Assembly (NCBI GenBank): GCA_003117195.1
Contig: BDSI01000006.1
Location: forward strand, 939,501-1,003,500
Source: Eudorina sp. 2006-703-Eu-15
Taxonomy: Eukaryota > Chlorophyta > Chlorophyceae > Chlamydomonadales > Volvocaceae
Direction: 5' to 3'
DNA: 64,000 nucleotides
Shown one piece after another: positions 1 to 9,947 of this stretch. Every line of letters begins with the position of its first letter. Position 1 is the first letter of the stretch. The notes beneath the pieces are model-generated. The model searched no databases and was not told the origin of the DNA. It saw only the letters and a list, made by a program, of their open reading frames with translations. A program made the position numbers and the translations under genes.

Positions 1-130
1 CCGTATTGGGCGCGACGGGAAAGCTTCGTCGATCACCCACGGGGGCTTATTTGTGCCCGTGGCAATCCTGCCGTTCCTGCCTGTGTACACACACTCACAC
101 CACATATTCATACATTCACTATAGTCACCG
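1..130. repeat. Tail of a VPS35-intron duplicate
   Basis: This stretch nearly repeats 31456-31580 and 39268-39392, the intron sequence lying immediately left of the single U units. The match ends at the CATTCACTATAG that normally runs into tRNA-Glu; here the sequence continues into satellite modules instead. It implies that a third 7.8-kb VPS35 3'-half copy continues beyond the left edge of the window. The identity is seen directly; the continuation is inferred. Confidence 0.75.
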
Positions 131-135
131 TAGCT

Positions 136-154
136 GCGACCGTGAAACGGTCGC
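136..154. other. Short perfect hairpin at the start of module 1
   Basis: GCGACCG and CGGTCGC form a 7-bp stem around a TGAAA loop, just before the TGTCCGTCCG-rich head of the first satellite module. The analogous module boundaries at 2027-2042 and 3983-3998 carry a different GC-rich hairpin. Confidence 0.5.
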
Positions 155-261
155 GTAGCGGAGGTCTTACGACCAGCCGCGCGTCCGTCTGTCCGTCCGT
201 CCGTCCGGAAAAAACGCGTAACATGCATCTTTCGCGTGGTTTCGGAGCTCGGGTTTCTTCG

Positions 262-338
262 GTTTCGCGCTAGGTCGGGTGATCGAGGCGCGTAACCGGG
301 AGGCCGACCCGGGTTCGAATCCCGTCGCCGGCTTTTTT
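262..338 (+). other. tRNA-like block with B box and T-run (module 1)
   Basis: GGTTCGAATCC at 312-322 is a perfect Pol III B box within a T-arm-like stem (CGGG/CCCG). GGTCGG near 273 can pair with CCGACC at 304-309. Six Ts at 333-338 would end Pol III transcription. No full cloverleaf forms because the 5' acceptor complement of CGCCGGC is missing. It is probably a tRNA-derived relic or a SINE-like head rather than a working tRNA. Confidence 0.5.
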
Positions 339-354
339 GTCTTGATTTTTTTTC

Positions 355-722
355 GCATCGCATCGCATCGCATCGCGCATCGCATCGCACCGCACCGCAC
401 CGCACCGCACCGCACCGCACCGCACCGCACCGCACCGCACCGCACCGCACCGCACCGCACCGCACCGCACCGCACCGCACCGCACCGCACCGCACCGCAC
501 CGCACCGCACCGCACCGCACCGCACCGCACCGCACCGCACCGCACCGCACCGCCCCACCGCACCGCACCGCACCGCACCGCACCGCACCGCACCGCACCG
601 CACCGCACCGCACCGCCACCGCACCGCACCGCACCGCACCGCACCGCACCGCACCGCACCGCACCGCACCGCCCCCCGCACCGCACCGCACCGCACCGCA
701 CCGCACCGCACCGCACCGCACC
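355..722. repeat. (CCGCA)n pentanucleotide array
   Basis: About 70 near-perfect CCGCA units. The first few read CATCG, and there are single phase slips near 553, 616 and 671. It directly follows the tRNA-like block and its T-run. Confidence 0.95.
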
Positions 723-1980
723 GGCACGGCAAGGCACACGGCACGGCACGACACATGGCACGGCAAGGCACACGGCACAGCATGGCAGACGTCACAACAC
801 ACAGCACGACACAACACACAACACGGCAAGACACACGGCACAGCATGGCACACGGCATGACACGGCAGACAGCACGGCATGGCACGGCACATGGCACGGC
901 ACGGCACGGCAGACGAAACAGCATGGCAGAGGGCACGGCACGGCAGACGGCACGGCCGGCATGGTACACGGCACGGCATGGCAGACGGCACGGCACGGCA
1001 GACAGCAGACGGCACTGCATGGCGGACGGCATGGCATGGCAGACGGCACGGCAGCGCAAGGCAAGGCATGTCACGGCACGGCAGACGGCACGGCAGACAG
1101 CACGGCACGACGGCACAGCAGACGGTACGGCATGGCATACGGCATGGCAGACAGTGGACGACACTGCATGACATACAGCATGGCATGGCAAGGCACACGG
1201 CACGGCACAGTGGAGGGCACGGCAAAGCACCGCACCGCGTTGCGCCGAGCATGACACATGGCACGGCAAGGCACGCAGCACAGCATGGCAGACGGCACGA
1301 CACACGGCACAGCAAGGCACACGGCACGGCAAAACACACAGCATGCCGTTTGCGTTGTGACGGCACGGCAGACGCCACGACAAGCAAGACGGCACGGCAA
1401 GGCACACGGCACGGCACAGCATGTGGCACGGCAAGGCAGACGGCACAGCACGGCCAACGGCACGACACGGCAGACTGCACGGCACGGCAGACGGTATGGC
1501 ACAGCCAACGGCACGGCACAGCAGACGGAACAGCATGGCAGACGGATAGGCAAGGCACACGGCACGGCACAGCAGATGTCGCGGCAAGGCAGACAGCATG
1601 GCACGGCAGAATGCACGGCAGAATGCACGGCACGGCAGACGGCACAGTATGGCACGGCAATCTGCACATCAGACGGCACGGCAGACGGTGCGGCACGGCA
1701 TGGCAGACAGCAGATGGCACTGAATGACATACGGCATGGCATGGCATGGCACGGCACACGGCACAGCACGGCAGACGGCACGGCATGGCACACGGCACGG
1801 CATGGCACACTGCATGGCACAGCAGACGGCACGGCAAGGCGGACGGTATCGCACAGCCAACGGCACGACACGACAGACGGCACGGCACGGCAGACGGCAC
1901 GGCAGACGGCATGGCACGGCAGACGCCACGGCAAGCAAGACGGCACGGCAAGGCGCACGGCACGGCACGCCTGCGCGCGC
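723..1980. repeat. GGCACGGCAGAC-type degenerate minisatellite
   Basis: About 1.25 kb built from GGCAC, GGCAT and GGCAGAC words in irregular order (for example GGCACGGCAGACGGCACGGC). The array looks old and shuffled compared with the clean CCGCA tract before it. No gene-like signal beyond periodic open frames. Confidence 0.9.
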
Positions 1981-2026
1981 CGCGTGATGACAAGGACGTG
2001 AGACGCGGGCAGCTACGGTGACCAGC

Positions 2027-2042
2027 GGCGCCGAACGGCGCC
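2027..2042. other. GGCGCC-GAAC-GGCGCC hairpin
   Basis: Two GGCGCC words, each itself a palindrome, flank GAAC and are followed by GGCTAGTCT. The same 16-bp hairpin and flank recur at 3983-3998, marking the ends of modules 1 and 2. Confidence 0.6.
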
Positions 2043-2130
2043 GGCTAGTCTGTCTGTCTGTCCGTCCGGAAAAAACGCGTAACACGCGTCTTTTGCGTGG
2101 TTTCGGAGCTCGGGTTTCCGCAGTTTCGCG

Positions 2131-2211
2131 CTAGGTCGGGTCGTCGCGGTGCGTAACTCCGCGTAACCGACGGGCCGACCCGGGTTCGAATCCCGTCGCC
2201 GATTTATTTTT
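2131..2211 (+). other. tRNA-like block with B box (module 2)
   Basis: GGTTCGAATCC at 2183-2193 and the following GTCGCCG match the module 1 block; the interior has diverged. TTTATTTTT at 2203-2211 is a Pol III-type terminator. No complete cloverleaf. Confidence 0.5.
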
Positions 2212-2225
2212 GTCTTCGCCTTTTT

Positions 2226-2500
2226 TCACGGCGCGGCGCAGCGCAACACACCGCATCGCACCGCGCCGCACCGCACCGCGCCGCATGGCGCCGTGACGCG
2301 CCGCATCGCACCTCACCGCATCGCAACGCACCGCATCGCAACGCACCGCACCGCACCGCACCGCGACACAACGCACCGTGACGCGACGCACCGTGCCGCA
2401 TCGTAACACACCGCGTCGCACCGCACCGCACCGAATCGCCACCAGAGTCACTGCACCGCGGCGCCGCCGCACACCACCGCGCGCACCGAATCACATTGAA
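2226..2500. repeat. Degenerate CGCACCGC / CGCATCGC array
   Basis: Pentamer-derived repeat corresponding to the CCGCA tract of module 1, with many substitutions (CATCG, CAACG, CGCCG). Confidence 0.8.
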
Positions 2501-2767
2501 CTGAATCGAACCGAACCGTCATGAACCGACATAGGCCGTCATGAAACATCGCGAACCATCATGAAAGGCCGTGAACCAACGTGAATCGCCACACTCGCCG
2601 CCACCAGCACAGCCTCAGCCACCACAACCACCATGTTCGTCATGCACGGGCATGACCGAGGGCGCGAGAGCGAAGTGAGCGCGCCCGGGGGAGTGCCGGA
2701 TACACAACACGCTGACTGCATGGTCCTATCAATACAGCCGTCATTACCATCGCGCGTGCTTGACGAC
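2501..2767. other. Low-repeat spacer inside module 2
   Basis: This 270-bp stretch is not simple repeat. It starts with weak repeats of GAACCRnCATGAA and then becomes apparently unique. No gene is recognisable. Confidence 0.4.
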
Positions 2768-2893
2768 CGCACCGCACCGCACCGCACCGCACCGCACCGC
2801 ACCGCACCGCGCCGCACCGCACCGCACCGCACCGCACCGCACCACACCGCACCGCACCGCACCACACCGCAACGCACCGCACCACACCGCACC
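2768..2893. repeat. (CACCG)n pentanucleotide array
   Basis: About 25 CACCG units with occasional CACAC and CAACG variants. It is the second pentamer tract of the region. Confidence 0.9.
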
Positions 2894-3935
2894 GTGTGGC
2901 ACGGCAAACGGCACGGCAAGCGGCATGGCAGACGGAACAGCACGGCAGACGGCACGGCACGGCATACGGCACGGCATGGCATACGGCGTGGCATGGAACG
3001 GCAAACGGCACGGCACGGCGCACGGCACGGCAAGGCAGACGGCATGGCAAGGCAGACAGTGGCACAGCCAACAGAACGACACGGCAGATAGCACGTCACA
3101 GCAGACGGCACGGCAGACGGCACGGCATAACAGATGGCACTGCATGGCAGACGGCACGGCATGGCAGACGGCACGGCACGGCGGACGGCACGGCACAGCG
3201 GACAGCACGGCATGGCAGACGGAACAGCACGGCAGACGGCATGACATGGCAGACGGAACGGCACGACAGACGGAACTGCACGGCAGACAACATGACACCA
3301 AAGATGGCACGGCACGGCAAACAGCACAGCATGGCACGGCAAACTGCACATCAGACGGCACAGCAGACGCCACGGCAGACGGCACGGCACGGCAGACGGC
3401 ACGGCACGGCAGACGGCACGGCATAGCAGACGGCACGGCACGGCAGACGGCACAGCGCGGCAGACAGCACGGCACGACAGACTGTATGGCATGGCAGACA
3501 GCACGGCACTGCATGGCATACGGCATGGCATGGAACGGCACACGGCACGGCACGGCACACGGCACGGCACGACAGTCAGAACAGCATGGCAAACGGCACG
3601 GCACGGCACACGGCACGGCACGGCAGACAGCATGGCACAACAGACGGCACGGCAAGGCAGACAGTGGCACAGCCAACAGAACGACACGGCAGATAGCACG
3701 GCACAGCAGACGGCACGGCAGACGGCACGGCAGACGGCACGGCAGACGGCACGGCAGACGGCAGACAGCTCAGCTGACGACATGGCAAACAGCAGACGGC
3801 ACTGCATGGCATACGGCATGGCATGGAACGGCATACGGCACGGCACGGCAGACAGCACTGCAGATCACCATAGACGGCAGACGGTAGACTGCACGTCAGA
3901 CAGCACACGGCACGGCAGACAGCGTGGCACGCCTG
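2894..3935. repeat. GGCACGGCAGAC-type minisatellite, second block
   Basis: Same word set as 723-1980. An internal stretch near 3053-3100 (GGCAGACAGTGGCACAGCCAACAG...) recurs near 3655-3700, so longer duplications lie within the minisatellite. Confidence 0.9.
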
Positions 3936-3982
3936 CACGCGCCACGCGACGGGCGTGAGACGCGGGCAGCTACGGCCCCCGC

Positions 3983-3998
3983 GGCGCCGAACGGCGCC
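3983..3998. other. GGCGCC-GAAC-GGCGCC hairpin joined to tRNA-Glu
   Basis: Second copy of the module-boundary hairpin. Its 3' arm replaces the 5' acceptor strand of the first tRNA-Glu, so the satellite/array junction falls inside a tRNA gene. Confidence 0.6.
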
Positions 3999-4067
3999 GG
4001 CTAGTCTAGGCGGTCAGGATACAGGATTCTCACTCCTGAGACCCGGGTTCGAGTCCCGGTAGTGAAA
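3995..4067 (+). pseudogene. tRNA-Glu(CTC), unit 1, acceptor stem broken
   Basis: From the D arm onward it matches the other copies, with anticodon CTC in loop TTCTCAC. The first seven bases are CGCCGGC from the flanking hairpin instead of TTCACTA, so they do not pair with the 3' TAGTGAA. It is the array's edge copy and probably non-functional. Confidence 0.7.
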
Positions 4068-5149
4068 TCTCACTTTACTGGCATAGCTCAATGGGTACAG
4101 CACCGGCTTTGAGGTTGCAAGGTCCCAGATTCGACTCCGGGCGGCAACGTTCTAGCGGTAAGTATGGGTTCGAATCCCATCGTCGGTCCCCCGGAGGGGC
4201 GGCCTTTGAGGAGCTGCTGGAGCCAAGACTTGGCTTCAAGGAGGCGACTGTGCCTCGGCGGACATACAGCGCTACTGACAGCGTGTGTACAGTGGAATGA
4301 GGAGTGGCTGGCCCCTGGGCCTCTGAATAATCAGATGGTTGAACAACAACAGGAACGCAGCGCTCTTGCGATGATAAGGGATGTACAGGCGCTGGTGTGC
4401 GTGCTTGGTGGTAGTCAAATAACGCGGCTGTAGAGCATGCGTCTGGCGGCAAGGGGGCTGTAGGCACCTGGGCTAGTTGTACTAGCTAATGGACTATCAG
4501 GTGGACGCAGTCCTGCGACGATTACGGTAGGCGGTGAGTATCCCCCTCGATGGGCGGTACAGTGTGGACTAAGTGAACTACGCCCCTCCTCATCAGAGGA
4601 GTGCTTCGGCGGTCTCCCGAATGGGGCGGGTTAGCGCCCCCGGCCAGCGTCGGCCCGGCAGATATGTAACGATACACACATACACACACGCACACATACA
4701 CAAAGGCACACATACACACACGCACACACACACACACAGTCACATTCGGGCTGGGTCGGGTCCTGCTGTCCCTTGCATGTCCGTCGCCGCCCCGTGTAAG
4801 CCGCCCGCACAGCCGCGACTCTCCATTACGGGGACACACTGTCTTTGCTTCTGCTTTATCGCATGTCGCCCCTCTTTTCTATATACACGTCCCCGGCCTG
4901 TCGGCAATGCGCAGCCAACGGCCTCACTCGTCCGCGTGCGCAATTAGGGTCCTCGCAAGTCGTGTCTCTCGGTTTATTTTAACACACAGTCACATTATCC
5001 GCACATATGTCATTACCCCACCGGCCGCTGGTACACTGGCGTCCCTTCTGTACACTGCCGTACTGCACCCATGCCGCGTTCGTACGCGTCCCTGCCTACA
5101 AATCCCTCCTTCCGCGATTCTCACCCGTAGCCGCGCCACCACCCATACA

Positions 5150-5222
5150 TTCACTATAGTCTAGGCGGTCAGGATACAGGATTCTCACTCCTGAGACCCG
5201 GGTTCGAGTCCCGGTAGTGAAA
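5150..5222 (+). tRNA. tRNA-Glu: tRNA-Glu(CTC), unit 2
   Basis: A complete 73-nt cloverleaf can be read by eye. The acceptor TTCACTA/TAGTGAA is perfect. The D arm is GTCT/GGAT with loop AGGCGGTCA. The anticodon stem CAGGA/TCCTG encloses loop TTCTCAC (anticodon CTC). The variable loop is AGAC, the T arm CCGGG/CCCGG has loop TTCGAGT, and the discriminator is A. The D arm resembles plant nuclear tRNA-Glu. No intron and no encoded CCA, as expected of a eukaryotic gene. Only TTT follows, so Pol III may read on. Confidence 0.9.
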
Positions 5223-5231
5223 TCTCACTTT

Positions 5232-5345
5232 ACTGGCATAGCTCAATTGGTACAGCACCGGCTTTGAGGTTGCAAGGTCCCAGATTCGACTCCGGGCGGC
5301 AACGTTCTAGCGGTAAATATGGGTTCGAATCCCATCGTCGGTCCC
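5232..5345 (+). other. Two further tRNA-like blocks in each U unit (unit 2 shown)
   Basis: From 5232 the sequence ACTGGCATAGCTCAATTGG has a good A box. GATTCGACTCC near 5284-5294 is a B-box variant, but the anticodon and T stems contain mismatches. It runs directly into GTTCTAGCGGT, a D-arm-like piece fused straight to a perfect T arm (ATGGG TTCGAAT CCCAT, near 5320-5336) with no anticodon arm. They recur in all 20 U units at the same offset. I read them as degenerate or internally deleted tRNAs that keep Pol III promoter boxes. Confidence 0.55.
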
Positions 5346-5753
5346 CCGGAGCGGCGGCCTTTGAGGAGCTGCTGGAGCCAAGACTTGGCTTCAAGGAGGC
5401 GACTGTGCCTCGGCGGACATACAGCGCTACTGACAGCGTGTGTACAGTGGAATGAGGAGTGGCTGGCCCCTGGGCCTCTGAATAATCAGATGGTTGAACA
5501 ACAACAGGAACGCAGCGCTCTTGCGATGATAAGGGATGTACAGGCGCTGGTGTGCGTGCTTGGTGGTAGTCAAATAACGCGGCTGTAGAGCATGCGTCTG
5601 GTGGCAAGGGGGCTGTAGGCACCTGGGCTAGTTGTACTAGCTAATGGACTATCAGGTGGACGCAGTCCTGCGACGATTACGGTAGGCGGTGAGCATCCCC
5701 CTCGATGGGCGGTACAGTGTGGACTAAGTGAACTACGCCCCTCCTCATCAGAG

Positions 5754-5840
5754 GAGTGCTTCGGCGGTCTCCCGAATGGGGCGGGTTAGCGCCCCCGGCC
5801 AGCGTCGGCCCGGCAGATATGTAACGATACACACATACAC
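5754..5840 (+). repeat. TGTAA-containing core element inside U (unit 2 shown)
   Basis: The core starts GAGTGCTTCGGCGGTC, passes through GGCCAGCGTCGGCCCGG and ends CAGATATGTAACGATACACA, leading into the CA microsatellite. Diverged relatives lie at 27692, 35499 and, inverted, 63655-63770. The terminal TGTAA followed by a CA tail looks like a retroposon or 3'-UTR end. Confidence 0.5.
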
Positions 5841-5893
5841 ACACGCACACATACACAAAGGCACACATACACACACGCACACACACACACAGT
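5825..5893. repeat. CA / CATACA microsatellite of U (unit 2 shown)
   Basis: Runs of ACACACATACACACACGCACAC end in (CA)n. The final CA run differs in length between units and accounts for most of the 1-6 bp differences in unit length. Unit 3 lost about 10 bp here, and unit 7 has an extra CAGTCACAGA insertion. Confidence 0.9.
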
Positions 5894-6302
5894 CACATTC
5901 GGGCTGGGTCGGGTCCTGCTGTCCCTTGCATGTCCATCGCCGCCCCGCGTAAGCCGCCCGCACAGCCGCGACTCTCCATTACGGGGACACACTGTCTTTG
6001 CTTCTGCTTTATCGCATGTCGCCCCTCTTTTCTATATACACGTCCCCGGCCTGTCGGCAATGCGCAGCCAACGGCCTCACTCGTCCGCGTGCACAATTAG
6101 GGTCCTCGCAAGTCGTGTCTCTCGGTTTATTTTAACACACAGTCACATTATCCGCACATATGTCATTACCCCACCGGCCGCTGGTACACTGGCGTCCCTT
6201 CCGTACACTGCCGTACTGCACCCATGCCGCGTTCGTACGCGTCCCTGCCTACAAATCCCTCCTTCCGCGATTCTCACCCGTAGCCGCGCCACCACCCATA
6301 CA

Positions 6303-6375
6303 TTCACTATAGTCTAGGCGGTCAGGATACAGGATTCTCACTCCTGAAACCCGGGTTCGAGTCCCGGTAGTGAAA
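6303..6375 (+). tRNA. tRNA-Glu: tRNA-Glu(CTC), unit 3
   Basis: As unit 2 except for one G-to-A change that makes the variable loop AAAC. All stems are intact. Confidence 0.88.
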
Positions 6376-7446
6376 TCTCACTTTATTGGCATAGCTCAAT
6401 TGGTACAGCACCGGCTTTGAGGTTGCAAGGTCCCAGATTCGACTCCGGGCGGCAACGTTCTAGCGGTAAATATGGGTTCGAATCCCATCGTCGGTCCCCG
6501 GAGCGGCGGCCTTTGAGGAGCTGCTGGAGCCAAGACTTGGCTTCAAGAAGGCGACTGTGCCTCGGCGGACATACAGCGCTACTGACAGCGTGTGTACAGT
6601 GGAATGAGGAGTGGCTGGCCCCTGGGCCTCTGAATAATCAGATGGTTGAACAACAACAGGAACGCAGCGCTCTTGCGATGATAAGGGATGTACAGGCGCT
6701 GGTGTGCGTGCTTGGTGGTAGTCAAATAACGCGGCTGTAGAGCATGCGTCTGGCGGCAAGGGGGCTGTAGGCACCTGGGCTAGTTGTACTAGCTAATGGA
6801 CTATCAGGTGGACGCAGTCCTGCGACGATTACGGTAGGCGGTGAGCATCCCCCTCGATGGGCGGTACAGTGTGGACTAAGTGAACTACGCCCCTCCTCAT
6901 CAGAGGAGTGCTTCGGCGGTCTCCCGAATGGGGCGGGTTAGCGCCCCCGGCCAGCGTCGGCCCGGCAGATATGTAACGATACACACATACACACACGCAC
7001 ATATAGACACATACACACACGCACACACACACACAGTCACATTCGGGCTGGGTCGGGTCCTGCTGTCCCTTGCATGTCCGTCGCCGCCCCGCGTAAGCCG
7101 CCCGCACAGCCGCGACTCTCCATTACGGGGACACACTGTCTTTGCTTCTGCTTTATCGCATGTCGCCCCTCTTTTCTATATACACGTCCCCGGCCTGTCG
7201 GCAATGCGCAGCCAACGGCCTCACTCGTCCGCGTGCACAATTAGGGTCCTCGCAAGTCGTGTCTCTCGGTTTATTTTAACACACAGTCACATTATCCGCA
7301 CATATGTCATTACCCCACCGGCCGCTGGTACACTGGCGTCCCTTCCGTACACTGCCGTACTGCACCCATGCCGCGTTCGTACGCGTCCCTGCCTACAAAT
7401 CCCTCCTTCCGCGATTCTCACCCGTAGCCGCGCCACCACCCATACA

Positions 7447-7519
7447 TTCACTATAGTCTAGGCGGTCAGGATACAGGATTCTCACTCCTGAGACCCGGGT
7501 TCGAGTCCCGGTAGTGAAA
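7447..7519 (+). tRNA. tRNA-Glu: tRNA-Glu(CTC), unit 4
   Basis: Same 73-nt sequence as unit 2. The host unit carries the 60-bp duplication at 7934-8053. Confidence 0.9.
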
Positions 7520-7933
7520 TCTCACTTTACTGGCATAGCTCAATGGGTACAGCACCGGCTTTGAGGTTGCAAGGTCCCAGATTCGACTCCGGGCGGCAAC
7601 GTTCTAGCGGTAAATATGGGTTCGAATCCCATCGTCGGTCCCCCGGAGCGGCGGCCTTTGAGGAGCTGCTGGAGCCAAGACTTGGCTTCAAGGAGGCGAC
7701 TGTGCCTCGGCGGACATACAGCGCTACTGACAGCGTGTGTACAGTGGAATGAGGAGTGGCTGGCCCCTGGGCCTCTGAATAATCAGATGGTTGAACAACA
7801 ACAGGAACGCAGCGCTCTTGCGATGATAAGGGATGTACAGGCGCTGGTGTGCGTGCTTGGTGGTAGTCAAATAACGCGGCTGTAGAGCATGCGTCTGGTG
7901 GCAAGGGGCTGTAGGCACCTGGGCTAGTTGTAC

Positions 7934-8053
7934 TAGCTAATGGACTATCAGGTGGACGCAGTCCTGCGACGATTACGGTAGGCGGTGAGTATCTAGCTAA
8001 TGGACTATCAGGTGGACGCAGTCCTGCGACGATTACGGTAGGCGGTGAGTATC
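7934..8053. repeat. 60-bp duplication in unit 4
   Basis: The segment beginning TAGCTAATGGACTATCAGG and ending GGCGGTGAGTATC occurs twice in tandem, with period exactly 60. Unit 5 has the same duplication at 9148-9267; no other unit does. Confidence 0.95.
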
Positions 8054-8660
8054 CCCCTCGATGGGCGGTACAGTGTGGACTAAGTGAACTACGCCCCTCC
8101 TCATCAGAGGAGTGCTTCGGCGGTCTCCCGAATGGGGCGGGTTAGCGCCCCCGGCCAGCGTCGGCCCGGCAGATATGTAACGATACACACATACACACAC
8201 GCACACATACACAAAGGCACACATACACACACGCACACACACACACACAGTCACATTCGGGCTGGGTCGGGTCCTGCTGTCCCTTGCATGTCCGTCGCCG
8301 CCCCGCGTAAGCCGCCCGCACAGCCGCGACTCTCCATTACGGGGACACACTGTCTTTGCTTCTGCTTTATCGCATGTCGCCCCTCTTTTCTATATACACG
8401 TCCCCGGCCTGTCGGCAATGCGCAGCCAACGGCCTCACTCGTCCGCGTGCACAATTAGGGTCCTCGCAAGTCGTGTCTCTCGGTTTATTTTAACACACAG
8501 TCACATTATCCGCACATATGTCATTACCCCACCGGCCGCTGGTACACTGGCGTCCCTTCCGTACACTGCCGTACTGCACCCATGCCGCGTTCGTACGCGT
8601 CCCTGCCTACAAATCCCTCCTTCCGCGATTCTCACCCGTAGCCGCGCCACCACCCATACA

Positions 8661-8733
8661 TTCACTATAGTCTAGGCGGTCAGGATACAGGATTCTCACT
8701 CCTGAGACCCGGGTTCGAGTCCCGGTAGTGAAA
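8661..8733 (+). tRNA. tRNA-Glu: tRNA-Glu(CTC), unit 5
   Basis: Same 73-nt sequence as unit 2. The host unit carries the 60-bp duplication at 9148-9267. Confidence 0.9.
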
Positions 8734-9147
8734 TCTCACTTTATTGGCATAGCTCAATTGGTACAGCACCGGCTTTGAGGTTGCAAGGTCCCAGATTCGA
8801 CTCCGGGCGGCAACGTTCTAGCGGTAAATATGGGTTCGAATCCCATCGTCGGTCCCCCGGAGCGGCGGCCTTTGAGGAGCTGCTGGAGCCAAGACTTGGC
8901 TTCAAGGAGGCGACTGTGCCTCGGCGGACATACAGCGCTACTGACAGCGTGTGTACAGTGGAATGAGGAGTGGCTGGCCCCTGGGCCTCTGAATAATCAG
9001 ATGGTTGAACAACAACAGGAACGCAGCGCTCTTGCGATGATAAGGGATGTACAGGCGCTGGTGTGCGTGCTTGGTGGTAGTCAAATAACGCGGCTGTAGA
9101 GCATGCGTCTGGTGGCAAGGGGGCTGTAGGCACCTGGGCTAGTTGTA

Positions 9148-9267
9148 CTAGCTAATGGACTATCAGGTGGACGCAGTCCTGCGACGATTACGGTAGGCGG
9201 TGAGTATCTAGCTAATGGACTATCAGGTGGACGCAGTCCTGCGACGATTACGGTAGGCGGTGAGTAT
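9148..9267. repeat. 60-bp duplication in unit 5
   Basis: Same event as in unit 4. Its presence in two adjacent units shows that one was copied from the other after the duplication arose. Confidence 0.95.
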
Positions 9268-9874
9268 CCCCCTCGATGGGCGGTACAGTGTGGACTAAGT
9301 GAACTACGCCCCTCCTCATCAGAGGAGGTCTCGGCGGTCTCCCGAATGGGGCGGGTTAGCGCCCCCGGCCAGCGTCGGCCCGGCAGATATGTAACGATAC
9401 ACACATACACACACGCACACATACACAAAGGCACACATACACACACGCACACACACACACACAGTCACATTCGGGCTGGGTCGGGTCCTGCTGTCCCTTG
9501 CATGTCCGTCGCCGCCCCGCGTAAGCCGCCCGCACAGCCGCGACTCTCCATTACGGGGACACACTGTCTTTGCTTCTGCTTTATCGCATGTCGCCCCTCT
9601 TTTCTATATACACGTCCCCGGCCTGTCGGCAATGCGCAGCCAACGGCCTCACTCGTCCGCGTGCACAATTAGGGTCCTCGCAAGTCGTGTCTCTCGGTTT
9701 ATTTTAACACACAGTCACATTATCCGCACATATGTCATTACCCCACCGGCCGCTGGTACACTGGCGTCCCTTCCGTACACTGCCGTACTGCACCCATGCC
9801 GCGTTCGTACGCGTCCCTGCCTACAAATCCCTCCTTCCGCGATTCTCACCCGTAGCCGCGCCACCACCCATACA

Positions 9875-9947
9875 TTCACTATAGTCTAGGCGGTCAGGAT
9901 ACAGGATTCTCACTCCTGAGACCCGGGTTCGAGTCCCGGTAGTGAAA
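9875..9947 (+). tRNA. tRNA-Glu: tRNA-Glu(CTC), unit 6
   Basis: Same 73-nt sequence as unit 2, all stems paired. Confidence 0.9.

Larger units (their letters stand above)
181..2003. repeat. Compound satellite module 1
   Basis: The order is a TCCGTCCG-rich head, the conserved segment GGAAAAAACGCGTAAC, TTTCGGAGCTCGGG, a tRNA-like block, a T-run, a pentanucleotide array and a long minisatellite. The same order recurs from 2046, so this is a two-copy higher-order repeat. Long open frames on both strands (up to 608 codons, Cys/Pro/Val/Arg- or His/Thr/Ala-rich) arise only from the repeat period and are not genes. Confidence 0.7.
2046..3980. repeat. Compound satellite module 2
   Basis: Repeats the architecture of module 1: a TGTCTGTCCGTCCGG head, GGAAAAAACGCGTAAC, a tRNA-like block, a degenerate CGCACCGC array, a unique spacer, a CACCG array and a GGCACGGCAGAC-type minisatellite. 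It ends in the hairpin that abuts the first tRNA-Glu unit. Confidence 0.7.

Noticed and set aside
167..3958. Very long open frames on both strands (up to 608 codons)
   Set aside because: They translate the pentamer and GGCACGGCAGAC repeats into Cys/Pro/Arg/Val or His/Thr/Ala strings; multiple overlapping frames are open at once, and there is no domain or splice logic.
4075..4467. A 130-codon minus-strand frame repeated in nearly every U unit, with an 89-codon + strand frame overlapping it
   Set aside because: It runs through the tRNA-like blocks (DSNPYLPL..., the usual spurious translation of a T arm), is open because the units are identical, and has no homology I recognise. Conservation here reflects tandem copying, not selection.
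4573..4947. Thr/His or Val/Cys-rich frames across the CA microsatellite of each unit
   Set aside because: Frames are generated by (CA)n and change with its length from unit to unit.
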